From NCBI RefSeq assembly GCF_014803895.1, contig NZ_JAAVAU010000011.1:51394-115393 (forward strand): a stretch of 64,000 bases of DNA, in the 5' to 3' direction. The translations under genes and the position numbers were made by a program. Each line of letters begins with the position of its first letter. The stretch's first letter is position 1. The notes beneath the pieces are model-generated. The model saw only the letters and a program-made list of their open reading frames with translations, was not told the origin of the DNA and ran no database searches. Source of the stretch: Lactobacillus sp. GTDB taxonomy: Bacteria; Bacillota; Bacilli; Lactobacillales; Lactobacillaceae. Of this stretch, positions 36,001 through 45,867 are shown one piece after another.

Positions 36001-36545
36001 TAGATATCTAAAATATCTCCCCTAAGTGCAAACTCACCAGGACGAGCTACTAAGCTTTCTCTTTGATACCCTAGCTTAAGTAACCAATCAGTTAGTTTGG
36101 GGAGATCATATTCTTTTTCTGGGGCAAATATCTTTTCTGCTTTTGAAAATACTTCTGGATCAGAAAGTTGATATTGTAAACCTTGAGGAACTGTAACTAC
36201 TATTCCCGGACGGCCACTTCGCAAAAAATTTAAAGTATCTAATCGCTGACTTAATTCATCAGGAGAGGCAACTGCACTTTGAGTAGCGATGGTCGCGTCA
36301 ACAGGAAACATATGTACAATTTCATCATTTAGTAGACTACTTAATTCATTTTGTAATCTCTGTGCCTTATCCTCATTTTCTTCTACAATAAGAAGTGGCT
36401 TATTTAATTTTTTTAAAATTTGTAAAATAACAGTACTAAAAGCTCCATCATTAGTCCCCGTAAGCAATGAACGGGTATAATTTGGAGCTTTTTGAATAAA
36501 ATTATCTAGTTCTTTATCATGTGCAATAATTTCTGAAATTTGCAT
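33051..36545 (-). CDS. mfd: Transcription-repair coupling factor Mfd
   Basis: Mfd (1164 residues) removes stalled RNA polymerase and recruits the UvrABC system. Domains in order: UvrB-homology N-terminal part (to about 350), RNA polymerase interaction domain around 490-560 (GDYVVHVNHGIGRFEGI), helicase motifs with GDVGFGKTEVALRAAF and DEEQRFGVKHKE, and the TRG and C-terminal TRCF domains (from about 1010). Full length. Follows pth, as in other Firmicutes. Confidence 0.97.
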   Translation of the reverse strand: MQISEIIAHDKELDNFIQKAPNYTRSLLTGTNDGAFSTVILQILKKLNKPLLIVEENEDKAQRLQNELSSLLNDEIVHMFPVDATIATQSAVASPDELSQRLDTLNFLRSGRPGIVVTVPQGLQYQLSDPEVFSKAEKIFAPEKEYDLPKLTDWLLKLGYQRESLVARPGEFALRGDILDIYPLNSENPFRIEFFGDEIDTIKEFDPATQRSLQERELIAIGSAIDRIFKKEDLYQAAERIKIDMKDSIADKKAVGEHFEQILDKLENGGLPENYAFLVDYLIDKPVSLLDYLASDGLILYDDWTAIKKNIADINARNESFISEEIKAGAMLDSQNLRMDFSKVTKKAKQSMILLSLFQKGMGRLKLDQINNFTTRQSEQFFSQMPLIKSELISFHKENQTVVLQADNKERARQIDQNLTDYGLDIPIVSPENIVEGRTQIIVGNYTNGFTLPSVNLVYLTERELFNQKKRVKKRIKTMENAQRLRNYNELKPGDYVVHVNHGIGRFEGIKTLENNGVKRDYITITYQKGDQLFVPADQLGLVQKYVASEGKIPHINKLGGSEWAKTKSKVQSKVEDIADDLIELYAKRESEKGYAFGPDDDLQRQFEDSFPYPETPDQLRSIKEIKTDMEKARPMDRLLVGDVGFGKTEVALRAAFKAVRDGKQVAFLAPTTILAQQHFETMQDRFKDFPVNVALLSRFQSNSEVKEIIADLKAGKVDIVVGTHRILSKDVEFKDLGLLIIDEEQRFGVKHKERLKELKANIDVLTLTATPIPRTLHMSMVGVRDLSVMETPPTNRYPIQTYVMEEMPSVVREACLREMKRNGQIFFLHNRIGDIDKTVSRLQELIPESRIEFIHGRMSENQLEDIMYRFVKNEFDILVTTTIIETGVDMPNANTLIVEDADHYGLSQLYQLRGRIGRSARLAYAYFLYQPAKVLTEVGEKRLGAIRDFTELGSGFKIAMRDLSIRGAGNMLGKQQHGFIDSVGYDLYSQMLDDAVKKRQGKKIVAKSNAEVQFDIETYIPDEYISDQEQKIEFYKKIKGINSKDEADNIADELVDRFGDYPLPVENLLNVSALKADADIAQVLTVVQKDDRIQVIFNKNATKELEGPNIFKALEHVTLRARINIDPEQRLNVMLEIEKNMSTRQLFNELHHFLQSAGDIVQR

Positions 36546-36566
36546 AAAGTTTGATTAACCTCGATA

Positions 36567-37124
36567 TTAGTTATATTGGTTCATCAAATATTGGGCGTTC
36601 TTTCCTGCAATAAAATCATCAATAATAGATTCACTAGTTTCAAAAGCTTGATCCATTAATTTTTGCTGGTCATTATCAAATGGAGTTAAAACCCATGAAA
36701 CCACGCTCTGCTTTTGTGGATGATGAATACCAATCTTTAACCTGTTAAACTCATTTGTCCCTAAACACGCCATAATGCTCTTAATTCCATTATGGCCTCC
36801 AGATTTACCATTTGCTCGAATCCTGATTTTTCCAATTGGCATATCCATATCATCGTGAATTACCAAGATATCTTTTGGATCAATTTTAAAAAAATTAGCG
36901 AGTGGAGCAATAGATTTACCAGAATCATTCATATAAGTTTGTGGCTCCAAAAAAATTACATCTTCACCATTGATTTTAACTTTAGTCCAAAAACCATTGA
37001 ACTTTTCTTTATCTAAGGTAAGATTATTTTTCTTTAAGTAGTTATCTATCGCCATAAAACCCGTATTATGCTTAGTTTTATCATATTTTATACCTGGATT
37101 TCCTAGGCCCGTAATTAATTTCAT
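36567..37124 (-). CDS. pth: Peptidyl-tRNA hydrolase
   Basis: Pth (185 residues) recycles peptidyl-tRNA. Motifs: LITGLGNPG, catalytic His in KHNTGF (about residue 20), and VIHDDMDMPIGKIR. I place the start at the ATG at 37122-37124 (MKLITGLGNPG) because GGAGG lies 8 nt before it; the upstream ATG at 37139 contains that site within its own codons. Confidence 0.95.
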   Translation of the reverse strand: MKLITGLGNPGIKYDKTKHNTGFMAIDNYLKKNNLTLDKEKFNGFWTKVKINGEDVIFLEPQTYMNDSGKSIAPLANFFKIDPKDILVIHDDMDMPIGKIRIRANGKSGGHNGIKSIMACLGTNEFNRLKIGIHHPQKQSVVSWVLTPFDNDQQKLMDQAFETSESIIDDFIAGKNAQYLMNQYN

Positions 37125-37225
37125 TTTCTCTTCCTCCATCTTATCAGTATTCAGTGTGAAAATTATAACACAATACTTTTTCTAAGAGATTTTACTTTAC
37201 TCTTAGTAGAAATATTTTTTTGTGG

Positions 37226-37231
37226 TATAAT
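37226..37231 (+). promoter_or_regulatory. Extended -10 promoter of ldh
   Basis: TGTGGTATAAT at 37221-37231 gives a TGn-TATAAT extended -10. The -35 region (TTAGTA, 37203-37208) is weak. It lies about 45 nt before ldh. Confidence 0.7.
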
Positions 37232-37254
37232 TCAATTGTTAAATCTATCACTAA

Positions 37255-38247
<993 letters not shown>

Positions 38248-38270
38248 TTCTAACTTAATTAATAATTTTA

Positions 38271-38303
38271 AAAGACATTTGCCTTTGGCAATGTCTTTTT
38301 TCT
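38271..38303 (+). terminator. Terminator of ldh
   Basis: Hairpin AAAGACATTTGCC-TTT-GGCAATGTCTTT with a six-T run, about 25 nt after the ldh stop. Confidence 0.9.
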
Positions 38304-38395
38304 TGACTTTAAAATTGTTACAATAGAGGCGTCAGAAGAATATTAGATTTTTAGTAAAATATTTAATATTCATCTAATTTAGTAGTTGATTATGC

Positions 38396-38401
38396 TATAA
38401 T
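38396..38401 (+). promoter_or_regulatory. Extended -10 promoter of the CBS-domain gene
   Basis: TATGCTATAAT (38391-38401) contains a TGn-TATAAT element about 34 nt before the start codon. No good -35 box is seen. Confidence 0.55.
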
Positions 38402-38434
38402 TTTTATTATTAATCTATGCACGGAGGCAAAATT

Positions 38435-39121
38435 ATGCTGATTAAATCTCTTGTAAGAAAGAAAGAATACTTAACAACAGTTAATGAAAAAGCAACACTT
38501 GAAGAAGCTTTGAAAATTTTAGAAGATTCAGGTTTCCGTTGTGTACCTATTTTGGATGATACTGGGAAGATGTTTAGGGGAAACATCTATAAGATGCACA
38601 TCTACCGCCATAAGTCTCAAGGTGGTGACATGAGCTTACCTGTAACTTACTTATTAAAAAATGCTACTAAGACAATCAAGGTTAACTCACCATTCTACCG
38701 GGTATTCTTTAACATCCGTGACCTTCCGTACATCGCAGTATTAGATGAAGAAAATCACTTCTATGGTATTTTAACTCACTCCCGTTTGTTAGATATGTTG
38801 TCTAACGCGTGGAACATGGATAGTGGTTCTTATGTTTTAACTGTGTTATCCGATAATGAACGTGGTAATTTAGTTAAAATTGCTAAAATCATTTCAAAAT
38901 ATGCTAACATCGCAGGTTGTTTAACTTTAGATGTACGTTCCGGTGAATTGGTACGTCGTACTCTCTTTACCCTTCCATCTGGCATATCCCGTGATACAAT
39001 GGAAACAATTGTTGACCGTCTTGAAAAACGTGGCTATGTAGTTGCTGAAATTGAAGATTTACAATCAGGACTAGCAATTAGAAGTGACGAAGATCCACAT
39101 GGTTTTTTAGATAAAAAATAA
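38435..39121 (+). CDS. CBS-domain protein (CbpA/CbpB-like)
   Basis: A 228-residue protein with two CBS motifs (about residues 5-60 and 75-130, e.g. ITVNEKAT-like LTTVNEKATLEEALKIL and LPYIAVLDEENHFYGILTH). It is followed by an ACT-like domain (about 138-210, YVLTVLSDNERGNLVKIAKI). Related Firmicutes proteins bind cyclic di-AMP, so a sensor role is plausible but not shown. The start is the ATG at 38435: GGAGG lies 9 nt upstream and is inside the longer frame that begins at 38417. Monocistronic. Confidence 0.8.
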   Translation: MLIKSLVRKKEYLTTVNEKATLEEALKILEDSGFRCVPILDDTGKMFRGNIYKMHIYRHKSQGGDMSLPVTYLLKNATKTIKVNSPFYRVFFNIRDLPYIAVLDEENHFYGILTHSRLLDMLSNAWNMDSGSYVLTVLSDNERGNLVKIAKIISKYANIAGCLTLDVRSGELVRRTLFTLPSGISRDTMETIVDRLEKRGYVVAEIEDLQSGLAIRSDEDPHGFLDKK

Positions 39122-39130
39122 ACTTTAATA

Positions 39131-39158
39131 AAAAAGCATCCTCAAACGGATGCTTTTT
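39131..39158. terminator. Bidirectional terminator between the CBS-domain gene and alr
   Basis: AAAAAGCATCC-TCAAAC-GGATGCTTTTT serves both converging genes; both sides have A/T runs. Confidence 0.85.
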
Positions 39159-39160
39159 TA

Positions 39161-40288
39161 TTATTTATTATAAATTCGTGGTAATCGATCACTTAACAAA
39201 CACGCAATTTCATAGTGAATCGTATCGGCTTGATCAGCAACAGCCTTAATATTATTTGGAGCTTTAGAATCAGCTGAGATAAGTTCAACCTTAGTACCAA
39301 CTGGCATTTCATGCGGTAAAAGAACCATGAATTGATCCATACATACTCGACCAACGATTGGACAATATTCATCGCCAACTTTAATCTTAAAACCTTGCAT
39401 GCTTCTTTGCCAGCCATCAGCATAACCTACTGGAACCGTACCAATCCATTCATCTTGATCAGCCACAAACGTAGCACCATAACCCACGCCGTTTCCTTTA
39501 TGAATTTGCTTTACAAAGCTAAGCTCAGAAGTAAAGGAAAGTGCTGGCTTTAATGGAATATCAGATTTTAAATCTTCAGCATTTGGAACTGAAGAAGGAT
39601 TCAAACCATACATTCCAATCCCAAATCGTACAAGATCACTTTTTACACCTCTGCTAAAGATACTAGCAGCAGTATTATCAACATGGATATACTTCGGCTT
39701 GATAGTTAACAAACTTTTCATATGATTAAATCGATTAACTTGATATTCAAAATATGAAGTGTCTGCAGAATCAGCTTTAGAAAAGTGAGTAAACATTCCC
39801 TCAACTTCAAAATGCTTATTATCTTCCAAGAATTTATTAGCTTCTTTAAATTCTTCATCTTCGGAAAAGCCGATACGCCCCATTCCAGAATCAACTGCTA
39901 AATGAATTTTTAATTTCTTCTTATCAGCGATTAAAAGATCTTGAGCTTCTTTTAACCATTCTAAACTACCAACAGTTAAAGAAATATCTTCTTGAGCAGC
40001 AAGAGATGCCCACTTAGTATCAACAATTCCTAAAACTAAAATTGGAACAGTAATCCCATTTTGACGTAATTGAATTCCCTCATCAAGCGTAGCCACACAT
40101 AAGCCTGTAGCCCCAGCACTAAGTGCTGTATTTGCAACTGGAATACTTCCGTGACCATAAGCATTTGCCTTCACAACAGCCCACAATTGTTGACCATCAT
40201 CTAAATGCTTCATTTCATTTTCAACATTTTGTTTAATTGCACCCAGGTCAACGTTAATCTGCGCTGGCCGATGAAGTGTAGGAACCAT
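39161..40288 (-). CDS. alr: Alanine racemase
   Basis: Alr (375 residues) makes D-alanine for peptidoglycan and teichoic acid esters. PLP lysine K40 in [11 protein letters not shown], substrate region [10 protein letters not shown], and the catalytic tyrosine region [14 protein letters not shown]. It follows acpS by 3 nt, the usual acpS-alr pair. Confidence 0.97.
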   Translation of the reverse strand: MVPTLHRPAQINVDLGAIKQNVENEMKHLDDGQQLWAVVKANAYGHGSIPVANTALSAGATGLCVATLDEGIQLRQNGITVPILVLGIVDTKWASLAAQEDISLTVGSLEWLKEAQDLLIADKKKLKIHLAVDSGMGRIGFSEDEEFKEANKFLEDNKHFEVEGMFTHFSKADSADTSYFEYQVNRFNHMKSLLTIKPKYIHVDNTAASIFSRGVKSDLVRFGIGMYGLNPSSVPNAEDLKSDIPLKPALSFTSELSFVKQIHKGNGVGYGATFVADQDEWIGTVPVGYADGWQRSMQGFKIKVGDEYCPIVGRVCMDQFMVLLPHEMPVGTKVELISADSKAPNNIKAVADQADTIHYEIACLLSDRLPRIYNK

Positions 40289-40291
40289 ATT

Positions 40292-40645
40292 TTAATCCTC
40301 CAACAATACTTGCGTAATCACGTATCTTTTTTCATGTGAGATACTGACCCATATATTACCACTAAATTTTGTGGACGTCATTATTGGTTGGCCCAATTCA
40401 TTTTGCAAAATTTCAATATCTTGAAAATTAACACCTTTCCCAATTCCAGTACCCAGAGCCTTAGAAAATGATTCTTTACAAGAAAATCTCCCCCCTAAAT
40501 ATTCCACTTTGCGGCGACCAGAGTATTCCTTATATTGATTATATTCATCTGGAGTTAAAACTTTCTTGGCAAAATTATCACCCTTTTTAATGATATTTTT
40601 TATTCTATCTAAATCTAAAATATCAATGCCTATTCCTCTAATCAT
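40292..40645 (-). CDS. acpS: Holo-[acyl-carrier-protein] synthase
   Basis: AcpS (117 residues) transfers 4'-phosphopantetheine from CoA to ACP. Mg-binding Asp in [12 protein letters not shown] at the N-terminus and catalytic region [19 protein letters not shown]. Normal length; ribosome binding site AGAGGA before the ATG. Operon with alr. Confidence 0.95.
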   Translation of the reverse strand: MIRGIGIDILDLDRIKNIIKKGDNFAKKVLTPDEYNQYKEYSGRRKVEYLGGRFSCKESFSKALGTGIGKGVNFQDIEILQNELGQPIMTSTKFSGNIWVSISHEKRYVITQVLLED

Positions 40646-40662
40646 TATGCTTTTCCTCTATG

Positions 40663-40697
40663 AAAAAATCCTCTTCACAATGCAAAGAGGATTTTTT
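40663..40697 (-). terminator. Terminator after cshA
   Basis: AAAAAATCCTCTT and AAGAGGATTTTTT flank a 9-nt loop; T run on the minus strand. It lies between cshA and acpS, so acpS-alr depends on readthrough or on an unseen promoter. Confidence 0.8.
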
Positions 40698-40700
40698 TAC

Positions 40701-42182
40701 TTAGTCATTATTTTTCTTTTTGATGACAAAATCATGGTGACCACCATTATGATGGTTATTACCTTGACGAGCATTTGGCTTACGACGATAGCGTTCATTA
40801 CGATCTCCACCGCGTTTAAAGTTGCTACTACGTCTACGGCGATGATTACCATTACGCTTACCCTTAAATGGAAGTGGTTTTTCTGGTGTAATTTTAACCT
40901 TGATACTTTCTGCATCCTTGGAAAGGTCTTTTAAAAGGGCTGCAACTAAATCTACTTCAGAATATTCATCAAGTAACTTAGCAGCTCCATCAGTATACTT
41001 ACTCAAGTCACTATTAATTAAATCTTCAACTTTCTTTTCAGCAGCACTTAATTGACCCTTAAATGCTTCAGCATCAGAAGGTGGACGAAGAGGCATCATC
41101 TTCTTACGTGTCAACTGCTCAATAGTTCTCATATAACCAATTTCATTTGGAGTAACAAATGTTACAGAGATACCATTTTTACCAGCACGCCCAGTTCTAC
41201 CGATACGGTGAACATAAGAATCAGGATCTTGTGGAATATCATAATTATAAACATGACTTACGCCAGAAATATCTAATCCACGTGCAGCAACATCGGTTGC
41301 TACCAAAATATCAAGTTTACCACTCTTAAAGCGTTTTAAAACATTCATTCTACGTGCTTGTGACAAATCACCATGAATACCTGCAGCATTATAGCCACGA
41401 GCTTGAAGACCACGAGTTAATTCATCAACACGACGTTTAGTTCTACCAAAAACAACTGCTAATTCAGGATTTTGAACATCAATTAGACGACAAAGAATAT
41501 CAAATTTTTCATTTTCTTTTGCTCGTACAAAGTATTGATCAATTAAGTTAGCAGTTAACTCTTTTCCTTTGATTTGAACAACTTGAGGATCATGCATAAA
41601 TTTTTCACTAATACGCATAATCGGTTTAGGCATAGTAGCACTAAATAAGAGAGTTTGATGAGCATTAGAAGCATATTTCAAAATACTTTCGATATCTTGA
41701 ATAAAACCCATATCAAGCATTTCATCTGCCTCATCAAGGACAATTGTCTTCACATGAGAAAGATCAATTGTACCACGTTTTAAGTGGTCTAAAAGGCGTC
41801 CCGGTGTACCTACTAAAATAGCAGGTGTTTGCTTTAAAGAATGAATTTGGCGACGAATATCAGCTCCACCATAGACTACTTGGACACGTGCTTTTTCATC
41901 ACGGCCTAAACGGAATAATTCTTCTTGAGTTTGAATAGCTAATTCACGCGTTGGTTCAATTACAAGTGCTTGAATAAAGTGCTCTTTTTTATCAACATTT
42001 TGCAAAATTGGCAAACCAAAAGCTGCAGTCTTACCAGTACCAGTTTGAGCTTGACCAATTACATCCTTTCCTTCTAAGACTAATGGAATAGTCTTTTCTT
42101 GGATAGGAGTTGCTTCTTCAAAGCCCGCACGTTTAATGGCTTTAAGAATTTCTGGTTTTAAATCTAATTCTGTAAATTTCAA
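40701..42182 (-). CDS. cshA: DEAD-box RNA helicase CshA
   Basis: CshA (493 residues) is a DEAD-box helicase linked to the RNA degradosome and cold adaptation. Motifs: Q motif PIQEKTIP, Walker A AQTGTGKTAAF, VLDEADEMLDMGF, SATMP and HRIGRTGRAGKNG. The C-terminal tail is basic and rich in Arg, Asn and His (RRRRSSNFKRGGDRNERY), as expected for RNA binding. Located 14 nt after murF; this pairing is common in lactobacilli. Confidence 0.95.
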   Translation of the reverse strand: MKFTELDLKPEILKAIKRAGFEEATPIQEKTIPLVLEGKDVIGQAQTGTGKTAAFGLPILQNVDKKEHFIQALVIEPTRELAIQTQEELFRLGRDEKARVQVVYGGADIRRQIHSLKQTPAILVGTPGRLLDHLKRGTIDLSHVKTIVLDEADEMLDMGFIQDIESILKYASNAHQTLLFSATMPKPIMRISEKFMHDPQVVQIKGKELTANLIDQYFVRAKENEKFDILCRLIDVQNPELAVVFGRTKRRVDELTRGLQARGYNAAGIHGDLSQARRMNVLKRFKSGKLDILVATDVAARGLDISGVSHVYNYDIPQDPDSYVHRIGRTGRAGKNGISVTFVTPNEIGYMRTIEQLTRKKMMPLRPPSDAEAFKGQLSAAEKKVEDLINSDLSKYTDGAAKLLDEYSEVDLVAALLKDLSKDAESIKVKITPEKPLPFKGKRNGNHRRRRSSNFKRGGDRNERYRRKPNARQGNNHHNGGHHDFVIKKKNND

Positions 42183-42196
42183 ATTATAATCCTTTC

Positions 42197-43564
42197 CTAA
42201 AGGAGGCGCTCTAAAACTTTATCTAGATGCATTCCATGAGAACCCTTCAGCATTACAATATCTTCAGGTTTAATATCATTCTTTAAATCATCAATCATAC
42301 GATCCATATTTTCTTCTGGATAATAATGCAAATTATCTGCATTATACTTATCAGTTAGCGCCTCATATAAATTCTTCATATCAGGACCGTATAAATAAAG
42401 TTCATTAATAATGGCTGGGTCAAATGCATCTGCTAAATCAGCGTGTAATTCAGGTGACTTTTCACCTAATTCTAACATATCACCTAAAACTGCAATTCTA
42501 CGACCTTCATTCTCAAGCACAATTTGACCAAAGGAGGTAGTAACTGCTCGAACCGCAGTAGGGTTAGAATTATAAACATCATCCATAATGGCTTCACCCA
42601 CATCACCTTGTCTCCATTGCATACGGTTAGCCGTTGGAGTGAAAGTTGCAAGAGCACTGGCAATTTCTTCATCACTTTCACCAAAATGACGACCCACACT
42701 AATTGCAGCTAATGCATTGGAAACATTATGCTTTCCTATCATTGGGATAGAAAACTTCTGCTCTGAGTCATTAACCTTAAACGAAGCATGACGCATATGA
42801 GAACTGAAAGTGATGGCATAGATAGTATCATCTTCTTTAAAGCCAAAAGTACTCTTGTCCTGTTCTAACTTGGCAGCACGTTCTCTAAGTAGTGGTTCAT
42901 CTCCATTATAGATAAATTTACCATCTTCTTTTAAGAAATCAGTAATCTCCATTTTTGCATCGGCAATTTTATCACGGCTACCAAAGAATTCAATGTGAGC
43001 TTCCCCTATCATAGTAATTACACATACATCGGGACGCACTAAATTACTTAAATGATGTAACTGTCCAGAACGATCCATCCCCATTTCTAATACCAAAATT
43101 TCAGTAGATGGCTTCATTTCTAAAATAGTAATAGGAACACCAATTTCATTATTAAAATTAGCCTGTGTCTTATGCACATTAAAACGTTTAGATAAAACAG
43201 CCGCAACCATATCCTTGGTAGTAGTCTTACCGTTAGAACCAGTAATTCCTACGACGGTTGGATTAACCTTAACCAAATAATATTGAGCTAATTGTTGAAG
43301 AGCAGTCAAAGGATCTTCAACTTCAATTACTGGAAAATCTTCTGGCTTACCAGGATGGCCTTTCTTCCATAATGTAGCACTAGCACCCTTAGAAATTGCA
43401 CTAGAAACAAAATCATGACCATCACGACTACCTTCAAGAGGAATAAAGAGTGAATCTGGAGTTGACTTTCTAGAGTCAAATTCCACAGAAGTAATAACTG
43501 TATCTTCACCCATATTTAAATCGCTATTTAAAGCCTTTGCGATTTCCGCAAGTTGCATTTTCAT
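42197..43564 (-). CDS. murF: UDP-N-acetylmuramoyl-tripeptide--D-alanyl-D-alanine ligase
   Basis: MurF (455 residues) adds D-Ala-D-Ala to the peptidoglycan precursor in the cytosol. ATP-binding GITGSNGKTTTKDMVAAVL (about residue 108), Mur ligase core NFNNEIGVPITILEM, C-terminal domain IMDDVYNSNPTAVRA and VLGDMLELG. Functionally connected to nearby alr. Confidence 0.97.
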   Translation of the reverse strand: MKMQLAEIAKALNSDLNMGEDTVITSVEFDSRKSTPDSLFIPLEGSRDGHDFVSSAISKGASATLWKKGHPGKPEDFPVIEVEDPLTALQQLAQYYLVKVNPTVVGITGSNGKTTTKDMVAAVLSKRFNVHKTQANFNNEIGVPITILEMKPSTEILVLEMGMDRSGQLHHLSNLVRPDVCVITMIGEAHIEFFGSRDKIADAKMEITDFLKEDGKFIYNGDEPLLRERAAKLEQDKSTFGFKEDDTIYAITFSSHMRHASFKVNDSEQKFSIPMIGKHNVSNALAAISVGRHFGESDEEIASALATFTPTANRMQWRQGDVGEAIMDDVYNSNPTAVRAVTTSFGQIVLENEGRRIAVLGDMLELGEKSPELHADLADAFDPAIINELYLYGPDMKNLYEALTDKYNADNLHYYPEENMDRMIDDLKNDIKPEDIVMLKGSHGMHLDKVLERLL

Positions 43565-43600
43565 AAATTATTAACTCCTACTAAAAATTGCATATAGCCT

Positions 43601-43628
43601 ATTATACTTAGTTTTAATTTATTGACAA
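43601..43628 (-). promoter_or_regulatory. Promoter of murF-cshA
   Basis: Minus strand: -35 TTGTCA (43623-43628), 16-nt spacer, -10 TATAAT (43601-43606), about 36 nt before murF. Confidence 0.75.
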
Positions 43629-43732
43629 AATGACTATGTGCGCCACAAAAAATTATACCACGCTCAGACACAAAAAATATGAACTACATTAGGAATAAAT
43701 TCCTAAGTTTTTACCAGCTCATAATATTATAA

Positions 43733-43762
43733 AAAGAGCAGTTCCAATAGGAACTGCTCTTT
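43733..43762 (-). terminator. Terminator after rpmE2
   Basis: AAAGAGCAGTTCC-TATT-GGAACTGCTCTTT, a perfect 13-bp stem with a short T run on the minus strand. Confidence 0.85.
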
Positions 43763-43783
43763 CGGTATAAATACCAAGAAATA

Positions 43784-44035
43784 TTAGTTCTTTGAAGAAA
43801 TACCGTACTTCTTGTTGAATTTTTCGATACGACCATCTGCTTGAGCAAACTTTTGCTTACCAGTGTAGAATGGGTGTGAAGCTGAAGAAATTTCAACACG
43901 AACTAATGGGTAAGTCTTACCTTCGTAATCAATAGTTTCAGTTGGCTTTACAGTAGAACCTGCTACAAACTTAGTACCAGTTGCTGTATCCATAAAAACT
44001 ACTTCTTGGTAATCTGGATGAATGCCTTGTTTCAT
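43784..44035 (-). CDS. rpmE2: 50S ribosomal protein L31, type B
   Basis: L31 type B (83 residues) lacks the CxxC pair of the zinc form, so it needs no zinc. It begins [16 protein letters not shown] and contains [14 protein letters not shown]. Monocistronic, with its own promoter and terminator. No zinc-dependent (Zur-like) operator was recognised upstream. Confidence 0.96.
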   Translation of the reverse strand: MKQGIHPDYQEVVFMDTATGTKFVAGSTVKPTETIDYEGKTYPLVRVEISSASHPFYTGKQKFAQADGRIEKFNKKYGISSKN

Positions 44036-44098
44036 AATTTTAATACTCCTTCTGCCATGATCAGTCTTTCAGATCATAGATTATATTACGACCAGTAC

Positions 44099-44127
44099 AG
44101 AATAACATCTTTAAGCCTTTATTTCAA
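44099..44127 (-). promoter_or_regulatory. Promoter of rpmE2
   Basis: Minus strand: -35 TTGAAA (44122-44127), 17-nt spacer, -10 TATTCT (44099-44104), about 63 nt before the ATG. Confidence 0.7.
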
Positions 44128-44165
44128 GACCTTTTATAATCATCTCAAATCAATGAACTAAAAAA

Positions 44166-45776
44166 TTATTCTTCATCAAATTCTTTTTTTACACGCTCAT
44201 TTACTTTTATTGCATCAGGATCCACTTTAACTAAGTGAGAATTAATACCCCAATAGTAAAAAAGAAGTGAGGCAACAATAATAATCACAAAATCCCAAGG
44301 ATACTTAAGCCAATTTTGTCCACCAAAGCCAACACTACCACAGTATGATATCGCTGAAATGAAAACTAAATAACCTAACATCCACCAGCAACTTTTTAAT
44401 TGCTTTTTCAAATTAGAGTGACGGTAACGAACTTCATAGTAGATGTATACTGGCAATCCTAATCCAATTACTAAAATAACTTCAATAGTTGTTGGCCACA
44501 TTGTCCAATAAATTGCTAAACTAGCTAATACAAATGCAAGTGGGGCTACCCAACTCATCCATTTTGGATTAAATGGACGTTCTAATTGTGGAGCCATCTT
44601 TCTTAAAGAAATGACTGTAACCGGACCAGTTAGATATGCGATTAAGGTAGCGCCTGTAATCACAGTTGCAAGTAAGTTCCAATTTCTAAAAACCGAAACT
44701 AAGATCATTGCTAAAAGAAAATCTACAACCATGGCAAAACGTGGCACCATGTAGCGACGATTTAAACGTCCTAACCAACTTGGTAAGTGCTTAGTATGCG
44801 TCATAGCTGCTAGCGCACGAGAAGCAGTTGCTACAAAGGCAACCCCTGTACCAAATGGAGATACAAAAGCATCTAAATAAAGTAAAATAACTAACCAGTT
44901 AATTCCCAGTAAAATTGCTAAATCTGCAAATGGAGATGTAAAATTAATCCCATGCCATCCAACTTTGGCTAACATCGAAGGTTCAACTGCACCAATAAAA
45001 GTGACTTGCAACATAATATAAATAGCTGCAGTAATAAACATTGAGATTAACACACCACGAACGATATTTTTACGCGGATTTTTTAATTCTCCACCCATAT
45101 TGATAACAGTTTGAAAGGCATCATACGACATAATTATCCCAGAAATGGAAGTTGCCTCAAAGATGGAACGCGTACCATAAGGCATGAAACTGTGGACACT
45201 ATTTCCAAAATTTTGTGTATGAAATCCACTGCAAATTAAAATAATAATTGTTAAAGTCGGTAACAAAACTTTAAAAATAGAAATTAAATTAGTAAAATGA
45301 GTCATAATTTTTACTGACCAAAAATTAATCAAGGTAAAGATAAACATAAATAAGAATACTACCCATAAACCACGTGTCGTAATATTACCATTATGCATAA
45401 AATTCTTAGTCCAATTTGCCCAACTCCATGGCCATGAACTCATATATTGGACTGCTGCAACAGCTTCCATAGGGACTAAAGTTACCAATGATATCCAATT
45501 TGCCCAAGCAGCAATAAATCCTAAAAATGGACCATGACTATATTGCGCATAGCGGCTCATTCCCCCACTTTCAGGAAACATAGCACCCAATTCTACATAA
45601 GTTAGGGCAATTATAATAATAATCACGGCACCTAAAATCCATGAAATAATAGCTGCAGGTCCAGCAATTTTAGCAGCAGAACCTGCCCCAAATAGCCAAC
45701 CAGACCCAATTAATGAATTTAAAGCCAACATTACAGCAGAGAAAAGACTCATTTTATGTAATTTGCTTTTGTCCAC
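44166..45776 (-). CDS. APC-family amino acid permease
   Basis: A 536-residue membrane transporter with about 12 predicted segments. The first helix carries GSGWLFGAGSAAKIAG, typical of the APC superfamily, followed by YVELGAMFPESGGMSRYAQY. The size and motifs resemble YveA/AspP-like aspartate-proton symporters, but the substrate cannot be fixed from sequence alone. GTG start at 45774-45776 with GGAGG 6 nt upstream. Downstream of glyA but separated by a terminator. Confidence 0.88.
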   Translation of the reverse strand: MDKSKLHKMSLFSAVMLALNSLIGSGWLFGAGSAAKIAGPAAIISWILGAVIIIIIALTYVELGAMFPESGGMSRYAQYSHGPFLGFIAAWANWISLVTLVPMEAVAAVQYMSSWPWSWANWTKNFMHNGNITTRGLWVVFLFMFIFTLINFWSVKIMTHFTNLISIFKVLLPTLTIIILICSGFHTQNFGNSVHSFMPYGTRSIFEATSISGIIMSYDAFQTVINMGGELKNPRKNIVRGVLISMFITAAIYIMLQVTFIGAVEPSMLAKVGWHGINFTSPFADLAILLGINWLVILLYLDAFVSPFGTGVAFVATASRALAAMTHTKHLPSWLGRLNRRYMVPRFAMVVDFLLAMILVSVFRNWNLLATVITGATLIAYLTGPVTVISLRKMAPQLERPFNPKWMSWVAPLAFVLASLAIYWTMWPTTIEVILVIGLGLPVYIYYEVRYRHSNLKKQLKSCWWMLGYLVFISAISYCGSVGFGGQNWLKYPWDFVIIIVASLLFYYWGINSHLVKVDPDAIKVNERVKKEFDEE

Positions 45777-45825
45777 GCAATCCCTCCTTCTTTTAAATTA
45801 GTATAAGATGTTTATAATTGTACCA

Positions 45826-45862
45826 AAAAATTGCTACTGAAATTATTTCAGTAGCAATTTTT
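45826..45862 (-). terminator. Terminator after glyA
   Basis: Long hairpin AAAATTGCTACTGAAA...TTTCAGTAGCAATTTT with flanking A/T runs, directly after the glyA stop. Confidence 0.85.
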
Positions 45863-45867
45863 CTTAA